The notes beneath the pieces were generated by a model. That model ran no database searches, was not told the origin of the DNA, and worked only from the letters and a program-made list of their open reading frames with translations. The position numbers and the translations under genes were made by a program. This document shows, one piece after another, positions 24,201 through 33,199 of a stretch of 64,000 nt of DNA (its first letter is position 1; each line of letters opens with the position of its first letter). Origin of the DNA: Clostridium sporogenes (lineage in GTDB: Bacteria > Bacillota > Clostridia > Clostridiales > Clostridiaceae); NCBI RefSeq assembly GCF_001020205.1, contig NZ_CP011663.1:372001-436000 (forward strand). The letters are read 5' to 3'.

Positions 24201-26789
24201 ATGAAAATTACAACTACTGAGGAACTAATAAGAAAAATTGAAAAAATTAAAGAGGCACAAAAGATTTATTCAACATACTCTCAAGAACAGGTAGATAAAA
24301 TATTTAAAGCAGCAGCTATAGCAGCTAACAAAGAAAGAATAAAACTTGCAAAAATGGCAGTAGAAGAAACAGGAATGGGTATTGTAGAAGATAAAGTTAT
24401 AAAAAATCATTTTGCATCTGAATACATCTATAACAAATACAAAGATGAAAAAACCTGTGGGGTAATAGAAAAAGATGAGGCTTTTGGTTTAACAAAAGTT
24501 GCAGAACCAATAGGTGTTATTGCAGCAATAGTTCCAACAACAAATCCAACTTCAACAGCTATTTTTAAAGCATTAATAGCTTTAAAAACTAGAAATGGTA
24601 TAATTTTCTCACCTCATCCAAGAGCTAAAAAGTGTACAATAATGGCAGCTAAGGTTGTTTTAGATGCAGCAGTACAAGCAGGGGCACCAAAGGAAATAAT
24701 AGGCTGGATAGAAGAACCTACACTGGAATTATCAAATGCAGTAATGAGTAATTCAAATCTAGTTCTAGCAACTGGAGGACCAGGTATGGTGAAAGCAGCT
24801 TATTCTTCAGGAAAACCAGCTATAGGGGTAGGGCCAGGAAATGTACCAGCTATAATACATGAAACAGCAGATGTTAAAATGGCTGTAAGTTCAGTAATAC
24901 TTTCTAAAACTTTCGATAATGGTATGATTTGTGCTTCAGAACAATCAGTAATTGTAATGGATAAAATATATGAAGAAGTTAAAAAAGAATTTGAATATAG
25001 AGGAGCATATATATTAAATAAGGAAGAAACAGAAAAAGTTAAGAAAATAATTTTAGTTAATGGAAATGTAAATGCTAAAATTGTTGGACAAACACCACAA
25101 AAAATAGGAGAAATGGCAGGAATCAAAGTTCCAGATTGGGCTAAACTTCTAGTTGGAGAAGTTCAATCAGTAGAATTAGAAGAACCATTCTCTCATGAAA
25201 AATTATCACCAGTTTTAGCAATGTATAAAGTTAAAACTTATGAAGAAGCTTTAATTAAAGCAGAAAGATTAGTAGAACTAGGAGGATTTGGACATACATC
25301 CTCATTATATATAAATACAGTAAAATGTAAAGAAGAAGTAGAAAAATTCTCAAACAATATGAAAACAGGAAGAACAATTATAAATATGCCATCAGCTCAA
25401 GGGGGTATAGGGGATATATATAACTTTAAATTAGCACCATCTTTAACTCTTGGTTGCGGATCTTGGGGTGGAAACTCAGTATCAGAAAATGTAGGACCAA
25501 AACATTTATTAAATATTAAAAACGTAGCTGAGAGGAGAGAGAATATGCTTTGGTTTAGAGTACCAGAAAAAGTTTACTTTAAATATGGATGTCTTCCAGT
25601 AGCTTTAAAAGAATTAAAGAATATGAATAAGAAAAAGGCCTTTATAGTTACAGATAAGGTGCTATATGAATTAGGAGTTGCTAAGAAGACAACAGATGTA
25701 TTAGATGAAATAGGAATAAGATACAAAGTATTCTTTGATGTAGCACCAGATCCAACTTTAGAAATAGCTAAAAAAGGTGCAAAGGAAATGATGGATTTCA
25801 ATCCTGATACAATAATAGCTATAGGTGGAGGATCTGCTATGGATGCAGCTAAAATAATGTGGGTAATGTATGAACATCCAGAAGTAGAATTTGAAGATTT
25901 AGCTATGAGATTTATGGATATAAGAAAAAGAGTATATCAATTCCCACATATGGGTGATAAAGCGATGATGATATCAGTAGCAACATCAGCAGGTACTGGT
26001 TCAGAAGTAACTCCTTTTGCTGTTATAACTGATGAAAAAACAGGAGTAAAATACCCATTAGCAGATTATGAATTAACTCCAGATATGGCTATAGTAGATG
26101 CAGATTTAATGCTTAATATGCCAAAGGGATTAACAGCAGCATCAGGAATTGATGCACTAACTCATGCGGTAGAAGCTTATGTATCAGTTATGTCATCAGA
26201 ATATACAGATGGATTATGCCTAGAAGCTATAGAAACTATATTTGAATATTTACCAAAAGCTTATAAAGAAGGAGCTAAAGATATAGAAGCAAGAGAAAAA
26301 ATGGCTCATGCATCAACTATAGCAGGTATGGCTTTTGCAAATGCATTTTTAGGAGTATGTCACTCTATGGCTCATAAATTAGGTTCTATGCATCATGTAC
26401 CACATGGTATAGCTAATGCTTTATTAATAAATGAAACAATTAAATTTAATTCTGAGGATATGCCAAGAAAGCAAACTGCTTTTCCACAATATAAATATCC
26501 AAATGCTAAGGCTAAATATGCAAAAATAGCAGATTATTTATCATTAGGTGGAAAAACTGAGGATGAAAAAGTAGAGCTATTAATAAAAGCCATAGATAAA
26601 CTAAAGGCAGAAGTAAATATTCCAACTTCTATAGAAGAGGCGGGAGTATCAAAGGATAAATTCTTCAAAACTTTAGATGAAATGTCCGAGCAAGCCTTTG
26701 ATGACCAGTGTACAGGAGCTAATCCAAGATATCCATTAATAAGTGAAATAAAAGAAATGTATACTAATGTTTTTAGTAATAAAAAATAA
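24201..26789 (+). CDS. adhE: Bifunctional acetaldehyde-CoA/alcohol dehydrogenase
   Basis: 862-aa fermentative enzyme converting acetyl-CoA to acetaldehyde and then ethanol with two NADH. The N-terminal aldehyde dehydrogenase half (1-440) has the catalytic cysteine at C244 in NGMICASEQS and VPTTNPTSTA in the cofactor pocket. The C-terminal iron alcohol dehydrogenase half (455-862) has GGGSAMDAAKIMW, GTGSEVTPFAVITDE and the metal histidines in HSMAHKLGSMHHVPHG. The ATG at 24201 (AGAGGTG upstream) is chosen over 24162, giving the usual length. Two Rex boxes frame its promoter. Such enzymes polymerise into spirosomes in other bacteria. Confidence 0.95.
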   Translation: MKITTTEELIRKIEKIKEAQKIYSTYSQEQVDKIFKAAAIAANKERIKLAKMAVEETGMGIVEDKVIKNHFASEYIYNKYKDEKTCGVIEKDEAFGLTKVAEPIGVIAAIVPTTNPTSTAIFKALIALKTRNGIIFSPHPRAKKCTIMAAKVVLDAAVQAGAPKEIIGWIEEPTLELSNAVMSNSNLVLATGGPGMVKAAYSSGKPAIGVGPGNVPAIIHETADVKMAVSSVILSKTFDNGMICASEQSVIVMDKIYEEVKKEFEYRGAYILNKEETEKVKKIILVNGNVNAKIVGQTPQKIGEMAGIKVPDWAKLLVGEVQSVELEEPFSHEKLSPVLAMYKVKTYEEALIKAERLVELGGFGHTSSLYINTVKCKEEVEKFSNNMKTGRTIINMPSAQGGIGDIYNFKLAPSLTLGCGSWGGNSVSENVGPKHLLNIKNVAERRENMLWFRVPEKVYFKYGCLPVALKELKNMNKKKAFIVTDKVLYELGVAKKTTDVLDEIGIRYKVFFDVAPDPTLEIAKKGAKEMMDFNPDTIIAIGGGSAMDAAKIMWVMYEHPEVEFEDLAMRFMDIRKRVYQFPHMGDKAMMISVATSAGTGSEVTPFAVITDEKTGVKYPLADYELTPDMAIVDADLMLNMPKGLTAASGIDALTHAVEAYVSVMSSEYTDGLCLEAIETIFEYLPKAYKEGAKDIEAREKMAHASTIAGMAFANAFLGVCHSMAHKLGSMHHVPHGIANALLINETIKFNSEDMPRKQTAFPQYKYPNAKAKYAKIADYLSLGGKTEDEKVELLIKAIDKLKAEVNIPTSIEEAGVSKDKFFKTLDEMSEQAFDDQCTGANPRYPLISEIKEMYTNVFSNKK

Positions 26790-26882
26790 GTTTATTTAAA
26801 ATATATAGTATGAAATAATATTATAGTTACACAAAGCTAAAATTTTAGTTTTTACCCATAAACCAAACATTTATACAAAAAG

Positions 26883-26934
26883 TAGTACTGTGTCAAAATA
26901 GAGTTAATTTTATTTTGACACAGTACTATTTTTT
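26883..26934 (+). terminator. Terminator of adhE
   Basis: TAGTACTGTGTCAAAATA and its exact complement form an 18-bp stem, followed by TTTTTT. The loop side TCAAAATAGAGTTAAT belongs to the dispersed hairpin family. Confidence 0.85.
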
Positions 26935-26998
26935 AAATAAATAAAAATAATTTAGTTTATTTTGTAATAATAAATATTAAATTATTTATCAAATGCTA

Positions 26999-27027
26999 TT
27001 GATTTTATTTATCATTTGTTATATAAT
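26999..27027 (+). promoter_or_regulatory. SigA promoter of DUF2325/DUF3793 genes
   Basis: TTGATT, a 17-bp spacer and a perfect TATAAT at 27022-27027. Confidence 0.7.
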
Positions 27028-27032
27028 TTAAA

Positions 27033-27047
27033 TGAAATTGATTCTCA
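27033..27047. promoter_or_regulatory. Probable Fur box over the DUF2325 start site
   Basis: TGAAATTGATTCTCA matches the 7-1-7 Fur core TGATAAT-N-ATTATCA in 11 of 14 positions and lies directly on the expected +1. Iron repression is therefore likely. Confidence 0.6.
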
Positions 27048-27104
27048 GTTTCCGGAAAGAATGCATAATATAAATTTAAAATAGATAGTTTAGGGGTGTT
27101 ATTC

Positions 27105-27392
27105 ATGAGTGTTTTCGTTGTGGGAGGAGATAAGATTCAAACCATAAAAGAAAACTTAAAAGAAATGGGATTTAATAAAATAAATCATGTTACAGGCAGA
27201 AGGACTAGACATAGAAAAATACAGGTACCTACTAATACAGATTTGGTTTTAGTATTAATAGATTATGTTGGTCACACTGTGGTAGAATCCATAAAAGAAC
27301 AAAGTAAATCTCATAATACTAGGATAGTTTATTCCAGAAGAGCTTGGACTAGCATTGAGAAAACATTAAAGGATACCATAGGGGAAAATTAA
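27105..27392 (+). CDS. DUF2325 domain-containing protein
   Basis: 95-aa small soluble protein. SVFVVGGDKIQTIKENLKEM, then HVTGRRTRH and DLVLVLIDYVGHT, fit the DUF2325 Rossmann-like fold. The ATG at 27105 has AGGGGTG seven bases upstream. Function is unknown; clostridial members are often encoded with DUF3793 and flavodoxin genes in iron-regulated loci, which agrees with the Fur box here. Confidence 0.85.
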   Translation: MSVFVVGGDKIQTIKENLKEMGFNKINHVTGRRTRHRKIQVPTNTDLVLVLIDYVGHTVVESIKEQSKSHNTRIVYSRRAWTSIEKTLKDTIGEN

Positions 27393-27450
27393 TGTTAAGA
27401 GTGTTATTAAATTAACGTGAAAGGAACTAATACACTAAAAGGAGTTAAAT

Positions 27451-28044
27451 ATGAGTAGAAATTTAGTGACAAAGTATATGAATGTTATAAATGCCATGGA
27501 AAATAAAAAATATTTATATTCCTTGCTTTTGTATTTAATTGCTCCAACCTTAGATGGAGTAAAACCATCCACTATTGTTACCTTAAGTACAAGCGGTAAA
27601 AACTTATATTTATTATGGAGTAAATATAAAAAAGAATTTTTAGATATTTACAAAATTAACTATATAGAATTGAAAAGAACGGATAAATGTACAACTATTT
27701 TGTTTTATCATAAAGAAGCCTTAAATAAGGTACTATACAATAAATATAACTTAGAATTTTTAAAAGAGATAGGATATAGAGATTTTTCTAATGAAAAGTC
27801 ATTTTTATCAAAATTAAAAAGTAGGTTTAAAGATACTTGTCCTCATGAAATAGGCATTTTTTTAGGTATACCTTTAGAGGAAGTAAAATCTTTTATACAA
27901 GATCCCAAGAGAGAATGCATATATTGTGGTTATTGGAAGGTTTATAATGATATACAAAAGGCTAAAAAACAATTTACTACTTATGATATAAGTAGAACTA
28001 ATATGATTTTAGAAGTATTAGAAAAAGAACAAGTTTGCAATTAA
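27451..28044 (+). CDS. DUF3793 family protein
   Basis: 197-aa soluble protein. DTCPHEIGIFLGIPLEEVK (about 131-149) and CIYCGYWKVYND (about 159-170) are the family signature; cysteines C159 and C162 form a possible CxxC metal or redox site, and an early YLIAPTLDGVKPSTIV is conserved too. AAAGGAG precedes the ATG. It follows the DUF2325 gene by 58 bp and is likely in the same iron-responsive transcript. Function unknown. Confidence 0.85.
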   Translation: MSRNLVTKYMNVINAMENKKYLYSLLLYLIAPTLDGVKPSTIVTLSTSGKNLYLLWSKYKKEFLDIYKINYIELKRTDKCTTILFYHKEALNKVLYNKYNLEFLKEIGYRDFSNEKSFLSKLKSRFKDTCPHEIGIFLGIPLEEVKSFIQDPKRECIYCGYWKVYNDIQKAKKQFTTYDISRTNMILEVLEKEQVCN

Positions 28045-28212
28045 TATTAAAATATATTTTTAGCTATGAATATAATAGATAAAGAAAAGTAAAAGATATA
28101 GAAATAGATTTACATAAGATATCTGAAATTAGGTAGATTATTTGGATTAAGTTAAAACATAAAAGAGAAAGTAAAAATTAATTTCATATAAAAAGCATTA
28201 TTAAAATACAAG

Positions 28213-28245
28213 TTGGTGTCTCAAAGCTTTACATTGGGACACCAA
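28213..28245. terminator. Bidirectional terminator between DUF3793 and DUF3189 genes
   Basis: TTGGTGTCTCAA pairs with TTGGGACACCAA (one wobble). It overlaps the last codons of the minus-strand gene. Related to the dispersed hairpin family. Confidence 0.65.
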
Positions 28246-28708
28246 TTTGTATTTTCTTTTTTACTTTTTCAACTAAATCAACAAGTCCCATATAAGATTT
28301 TAACGTACCATAAGTAACAATAGGTCTTCCTATAGGAACAATACCTAATCGTCTAGAGGTAAAACCACCAATTTTCATCCATGTATTTACAAAAGGCTGA
28401 GAGCTAACTAAAATTAAATCATTGTCAAATCCTTTGAGTTCTGTATACATGTCTCTAAGAGCTGGTATTACTATATTGGGCTTATATTGCACACTTATAG
28501 TATATACTTTATGACCAAATTCATCTATTCCTATAAATTTAAGATGACCTACATCTTTTTTTGTGATTTTATCAAAGGTAGGTAGTTCTAGTAAATCTTC
28601 TTTAGGGGGAATTATATTTGATGGTAAATTTTTAACATGTATATTAGCTGCTACACAGCTAGAGTGAGAACCTCCTACATCGTGATATATAATCATAATA
28701 ATATTCAC
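28229..28708 (-). CDS. DUF3189 family protein
   Basis: 159-aa protein with the family start MIIYHDVGGSHSSCVAANIH, then LPTFDKITKKDVG and a C-terminal RRLGIVPIGRPIVTYG. The early GGSHSS resembles a phosphate-binding turn, so a nucleotide- or phosphate-related role is possible but unproven. AGGTGA sits seven bases before the ATG. Single gene. Confidence 0.82.
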   Translation of the reverse strand: MNIIMIIYHDVGGSHSSCVAANIHVKNLPSNIIPPKEDLLELPTFDKITKKDVGHLKFIGIDEFGHKVYTISVQYKPNIVIPALRDMYTELKGFDNDLILVSSQPFVNTWMKIGGFTSRRLGIVPIGRPIVTYGTLKSYMGLVDLVEKVKKKIQIGVPM

Positions 28709-28899
28709 CTACTTTTCTAATAATAAAAATTTTGTTGTTATGATATATGTTATTTTTACCTTTTTAACATAATATATGTATTAAACATTAATGAAAAGTA
28801 GAAAAAATATAATTAGTTTTAATATAAGAATATAATGATATACTTTATAAATATATGAATAAGCTTTAGTAATTGTAAACTTGGTCTAATTAAAAATTA

Positions 28900-28932
28900 A
28901 CCTAATTTCTCACAGAAGATGAGAAATTAGGT
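28900..28932. terminator. Hairpin downstream of the propeller gene
   Basis: ACCTAATTTCTCA and TGAGAAATTAGGT form a perfect 13-bp stem with a 7-nt loop. On the minus strand it is followed by T-rich DNA, so it may end the propeller-protein transcript; on the plus strand it would precede the small ORF at 28948. Confidence 0.5.
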
Positions 28933-28947
28933 GTGAACTAAAGGAAG

Positions 28948-29046
28948 ATGAATCAAATGGGTATAAAATTTTTAGTGCAGGAAACTTTAGAACTTTTTAA
29001 TAAAAATAAATTAGTTTATGAAGTGTATTTTTGTTGTGGGTATTAA
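28948..29046 (+). CDS. Possible 32-aa small protein
   Basis: Open frame from ATG 28948 to TAA, beginning MNQMGIKFLVQETLELFNKN and ending in CCGY. AAAGGA lies very close to the ATG (or seven bases from the second ATG, at 28957). The peptide is amphipathic. It may be chance. Confidence 0.2.
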   Translation: MNQMGIKFLVQETLELFNKNKLVYEVYFCCGY

Positions 29047-29058
29047 ATCAAATATAAT

Positions 29059-30069
29059 TTAATAGTATATTCTTTCTATAACATTTTCTCTAGGACCTTT
29101 TGCAAATATATTTATGGTAGAAGAATCTTTAGAGACAGAAACTGGTTCAGATGTTAAGTTACCATTGAGATCACTCCAATTACTCCAACTGGAACCATCC
29201 CAGTATTTATATATAAGTCTATTATTTCTTCCACGAGCAAAAACATCAATTCTATTTTGCCCTCTAGAGGAAGCACAAGGAGCAGAAGTTAAGAATCCAC
29301 CGAGGTCTTCCCACTGGCTCCAGCTAGTTCCGTTCCACCATTTATGAATTAGAGTATTGTTTCTACCGCGGGCAAATACGTCAATTCTATTAGGTCCCCA
29401 AGAAACCGCACCTGGACCTGAAGTAAGATTTCCTCCTAGAGCTTGCCACTGACTCCAACTAGAACCATCCCACCACTTATGATGCAGTTGATTGTCAGTA
29501 CCCCTAGCAAAACAATCTAATCTGTTAGAAGCCCAGGAACAAATAGTAGGAGCTGATGTAAGATTACCACCGAGATTTTCAAAGCCACTCCAACTAGAAC
29601 CATCCCACCATTTATGATACATAGCATTATCAGTACCACGACATACCACATCAATTCTGTTAAAACCCCAAGATACAGCTTTAGGAGAAGAGGTTAAAAT
29701 GCCTCCAAGGTTTTCCCAATAATTCCATCTACCATTATCAAACCAATTATGAATTAATTCTCCACTTCTTCCTCTAGCAAATAAGTCTATTCTATTAGCA
29801 GACCAAGAAGAGGCCCCTAAACCAGAAGTAATATTACCACCTAGATCATTCCAAGGACCCCAAGCTCTAAGAAAACCTTCGTATTCAGTTACTTCTATAT
29901 TTCTGTTTTCTATGTTTTCTTCTAAATTTTCAAAGTTATTATAGTCACCTCTAAAGTTTTCACAGGTGTTCTCAGAATTATTATAAGAACTTAAGAAATA
30001 TGGACATACAAAATTTTCATTTGAATCATAAGTATTAAAATAATTTGTATTATAAAAGAATGGATACAT
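29059..30069 (-). CDS. Beta-propeller lectin-like protein with DUF346 repeats
   Basis: 336 aa. Residues 1-65 are rich in tyrosine, phenylalanine and asparagine with no signal peptide. From about residue 68 there are six repeats of about 45 residues, each with the pattern LGG-x-LTS-x-P, SW-x-x-NRID-x-FARG-x-x-N and HKWW-DG-x-SW. This is the PLL/DUF346 type, which folds as a beta-propeller and binds fucose or related sugars in some members. AAGGAG precedes the ATG. The aromatic N-terminus without a secretion signal resembles clostridial spore coat or exosporium proteins; that location is my inference. Confidence 0.85.
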   Translation of the reverse strand: MYPFFYNTNYFNTYDSNENFVCPYFLSSYNNSENTCENFRGDYNNFENLEENIENRNIEVTEYEGFLRAWGPWNDLGGNITSGLGASSWSANRIDLFARGRSGELIHNWFDNGRWNYWENLGGILTSSPKAVSWGFNRIDVVCRGTDNAMYHKWWDGSSWSGFENLGGNLTSAPTICSWASNRLDCFARGTDNQLHHKWWDGSSWSQWQALGGNLTSGPGAVSWGPNRIDVFARGRNNTLIHKWWNGTSWSQWEDLGGFLTSAPCASSRGQNRIDVFARGRNNRLIYKYWDGSSWSNWSDLNGNLTSEPVSVSKDSSTINIFAKGPRENVIERIYY

Positions 30070-30192
30070 AAAGAACTCCTTTTAAAATTGCTCAATTCAT
30101 AATATTCTATAATAAAAAATATGTTACAATAATATTTTGAAATATAATTATGGTAAGTTAGAGTGAAATAAAAAAATAAGGGAGGACAAGAG

Positions 30193-30720
30193 ATGAATTT
30201 TATGCAAAATGTGGACATATACTTATTAGACTTTATTCATAGGAATATAGCAAATGATTTTTTAGATAAAATAATGATATTTATAACATCCATAGGGAAT
30301 CTAGGATTAATTTGGATAGGAATATCCGTATTTTTATTAATAAGCAAGAAATATAGAAAAGTAGGAATGCTATGTATAGCTTCCTTAGTTTTAAGTTCTT
30401 TAATAGGTGAGGTGGTACTTAAAAATTTAGTACAAAGAGGACGACCTTTTACGGCTATAGAAGGAATAAATTTATTGATTAAATCACCTAAAAGTTTTTC
30501 TTTCCCATCAGGACATACAGCATCATCCTTTGCTGTGGCTACAGTTATAGGAAGAAGAATAAAAAGTTTTAAATTACCAATATATATATTAGCCTTTTCT
30601 ATAGCTTTTTCAAGACTATATTTATATGTTCATTATCCATCAGATGTATTAGTAGGAGCTTTAATAGGTATAATTAGTGCTAATATAATACTTTATATTT
30701 ATAATAAAGGAAATTATTAA
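30193..30720 (+). CDS. PAP2-family membrane phosphatase
   Basis: 175-aa lipid phosphatase with about five helices. The three PAP2 motifs are complete: KNLVQRGRP (about 77-85), PSGH (about 104-107) and SRLYLYVHYPSD (about 138-149). Members dephosphorylate undecaprenyl pyrophosphate or phosphatidic acid derivatives at the outer face. GGGAGGA precedes the ATG. Divergent from the propeller gene with a 120-bp shared promoter gap. Confidence 0.88.
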   Translation: MNFMQNVDIYLLDFIHRNIANDFLDKIMIFITSIGNLGLIWIGISVFLLISKKYRKVGMLCIASLVLSSLIGEVVLKNLVQRGRPFTAIEGINLLIKSPKSFSFPSGHTASSFAVATVIGRRIKSFKLPIYILAFSIAFSRLYLYVHYPSDVLVGALIGIISANIILYIYNKGNY

Positions 30721-30791
30721 CTTAAGTTTAAGTATTGTATATAGTTATTAGATAAAAGTTTTAAAATTATATATTCAAATATAAAAAAATG

Positions 30792-30831
30792 AGGTGTCTC
30801 AAATAGATTTAATTTTGGGACATCTTTTTTA
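30792..30831 (+). terminator. Terminator of PAP2 gene
   Basis: AGGTGTCTCAAA pairs with TTTGGGACATCT (two wobbles), loop TAGATTTAAT, then TTTTTT. A member of the dispersed hairpin family. Confidence 0.8.
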
Positions 30832-30932
30832 TATGTATACTTTTATATTTTAAATTGTAAAAGTAAATAAATGGACTGTATTCTGTTAAAAAAAACTTAA
30901 AAAATTTTTAATAAAAATAGCAAAAAATAGTA

Positions 30933-30960
30933 TTGACTTTAAGTCATTTTGGTATATAAT
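30933..30960 (+). promoter_or_regulatory. SigA promoter of MMPL operon
   Basis: TTGACT, a 16-bp spacer and TATAAT. The -35 box overlaps the first palindrome. Confidence 0.75.
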
Positions 30961-30990
30961 TAGTATTGTGATAAATGACTTAGAGTCATT
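30934..30990. promoter_or_regulatory. Two TGACT-N3-AGTCA operators flanking the MMPL promoter
   Basis: TGACT-TTA-AGTCA (30934-30946) and TGACT-TAG-AGTCA (30976-30988), the latter extended to AATGACT/AGTCATT. Their centres are 42 bp apart, four helical turns, one on the -35 and one after the start site. This looks like a TetR-type repressor arrangement; no TetR gene is in this window. Confidence 0.65.
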
Positions 30991-31071
30991 ATGCTCTAAT
31001 AATTATAAATGAAATGGGAGCAAAGTATACAGAAATCATAAATTTTAAATTTATATAGGGAGATGATTCCA

Positions 31072-33168
31072 GTGAAAAAATTTGGAAAATTTATTACAGA
31101 AAAGAGGGTACTAGTTCTTATAGTAGCAATAGCTTTGTTAATACCATCCTTTTATGGAATGGCAAAGACAAAGATAAACTATGATATACTATCTTACCTT
31201 CCAGAGCAATTAGATACTGTAAAGGGACAAAAGATATTAGATAAAACCTTTTCTAGTGCTGCTACTTCCATGGTGGTAATAGATAATATGGAAGCCAAAG
31301 ACATAGTGAAGATTAAAGATAAAATAGCTAAGGTAGATGGTGTAGAAAAAGTACTTTGGGTAGATGATTTAATGGACACATCTATACCAAAAGAAATACT
31401 GCCAGATAAAATAAAAGATTCCTTTTACAATAAGGATTCCACACTAATGATCATAAAATTTAACGAATCACCGGCATCAGAAAGAACACAAGAAGCCATA
31501 GCAAACGTAAGGACACATTTAAATAAGCAATGCTTTTTAAGCGGAATGTCAGCAATAATAAAAGATACTAAAGATTTATCAGATAAAGAAACACCTTTTT
31601 ATGTATTGACAGCAGTAGCTTTATCAGTAGTAGTTTTAATGCTTACTATGGAATCCACATTGGTACCATTTATATTCCTTATATCCATAGGTTTTGCAGT
31701 AGCTTATAATATGGGAACTAATGTGTTATTAGGAGAAATATCCTATATAACTAAGGCTTTAGCAGCAGTACTCCAATTAGGGGTTACCATGGACTACTCA
31801 ATATTTTTACTTCATAGATATGAAGAAGAAAAAGAAAAATTTGAAAATAGAAACGAAGCTATGGCAGAGGCAGTTAGCAATACTATTACAGCTATAGGGG
31901 GAAGTTCTCTTACAACTATAGCAGGGTTCTTAGCATTGTGTGCAATGAACTTAACTTTAGGAAAAGACATAGGACTTGTAATGGCAAAAGGAGTAATTTT
32001 AGGCGTTATATCTACAGTAACAATACTTCCAGCTTTTATATTATACTTTGATAAAGCTATTCATAAATATACTCATAAAACTATATTGCCAGAGTTTAAT
32101 AAGACAGCAGGATTAGTAACTAAAAGATACAAATTATTTATACTAATATTTTTAATAGCATTTTTACCAGCAGTGTATGGAGAGAAAAATGCTAAGGTTT
32201 ATTACAATTTAGATGAAACTTTGCCTAAGGATATGCAATCTATTGTGGCCTTAAACAAGCTAAAAGATAATTATAATATGACAACAACTCATTTTATAAT
32301 AGTAAGGGATAAAGTAAAACCTTATGAAATAAAAGAAATGGTAGAAAAAATAGAAAAGGTAGATGGTATAGGTAAAGTACTATCTTATGATAAAATAATA
32401 GGTTCAGCCGTACCAGAAAACTTTTTACCACAGGAAGTAAAAGATACCTTTAAAAAAGGTGGGTATAATTTAATAATAGCAAACTCAGAATACAAAGCAG
32501 CTAGAGATGAAGAAAATGCTCAAATAGCAGAAATAAATAAAATAGTAAAAAATTATGATAAAGAAGCAATGATAGCAGGGGAAGGTCCTCTAACTAAAGA
32601 TTTGATAGAAATTGCAGATAAAGATTTTAAAAATGTAAGCTATGTTTCTATATTAGCCATATTTGCAATAATATTCTTTGTGTTTAAATCAGTATCAATT
32701 CCAGTGGTATTAGTATCAGCTATTCAATTAGCTATATTTATAAATATGGGGATACCATTTTATACAGGAACGGAGATACCATTTGTAGCTTCTATAGTAA
32801 TAGGTACTATACAGCTAGGGGCTACCGTAGACTATGCTATATTAATGACAAATAGATTTAAAGAAGAATTGGGATACGGTCATGATAAATTTGAGGCTAT
32901 GAAAATATCTATACAAGGTTCAGCAAAATCTATAATAACGAGTTCTTTAACATTCTTTAGCGCAACTGCAGGAGTTGCTATTGTTTCTAAAATGGAGTTA
33001 ATTGATAGCTTATGTATATTAATGGCTCGTGGAGCTATCATAAGCATGTTTGTAACAGTATTTATATTACCATCCATATTGATGGTTACAGAGCCTATAA
33101 TAGCTAAGACAACAAAGGGATGGAGAAAAAGTAATACAACAAAAGAAGTAAATAAAATGTCAGCTTAG
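31072..33168 (+). CDS. MMPL/RND-family transporter
   Basis: 698-aa polytopic exporter made of two homologous halves (about 1-345 and 346-690). Each half has one N-terminal helix, an extracytoplasmic domain (residues about 35-165 and 375-510) and five clustered helices, with paired motifs LGVTMDYSIFLLHRYEEE and LGATVDYAILMTNRFKEE carrying the conserved aspartate. GTG 31072 is preferred because AGGGAG is nine bases upstream; the ATG at 31063 abuts the SD. It is probably co-transcribed with the repeat protein 31 bp downstream. Substrate unknown; the family exports lipids or hydrophobic compounds. Confidence 0.87.
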   Translation: MKKFGKFITEKRVLVLIVAIALLIPSFYGMAKTKINYDILSYLPEQLDTVKGQKILDKTFSSAATSMVVIDNMEAKDIVKIKDKIAKVDGVEKVLWVDDLMDTSIPKEILPDKIKDSFYNKDSTLMIIKFNESPASERTQEAIANVRTHLNKQCFLSGMSAIIKDTKDLSDKETPFYVLTAVALSVVVLMLTMESTLVPFIFLISIGFAVAYNMGTNVLLGEISYITKALAAVLQLGVTMDYSIFLLHRYEEEKEKFENRNEAMAEAVSNTITAIGGSSLTTIAGFLALCAMNLTLGKDIGLVMAKGVILGVISTVTILPAFILYFDKAIHKYTHKTILPEFNKTAGLVTKRYKLFILIFLIAFLPAVYGEKNAKVYYNLDETLPKDMQSIVALNKLKDNYNMTTTHFIIVRDKVKPYEIKEMVEKIEKVDGIGKVLSYDKIIGSAVPENFLPQEVKDTFKKGGYNLIIANSEYKAARDEENAQIAEINKIVKNYDKEAMIAGEGPLTKDLIEIADKDFKNVSYVSILAIFAIIFFVFKSVSIPVVLVSAIQLAIFINMGIPFYTGTEIPFVASIVIGTIQLGATVDYAILMTNRFKEELGYGHDKFEAMKISIQGSAKSIITSSLTFFSATAGVAIVSKMELIDSLCILMARGAIISMFVTVFILPSILMVTEPIIAKTTKGWRKSNTTKEVNKMSA

Positions 33169-33199
33169 AAGATAAATAAAATTTGAGGAGATGGTTAGG

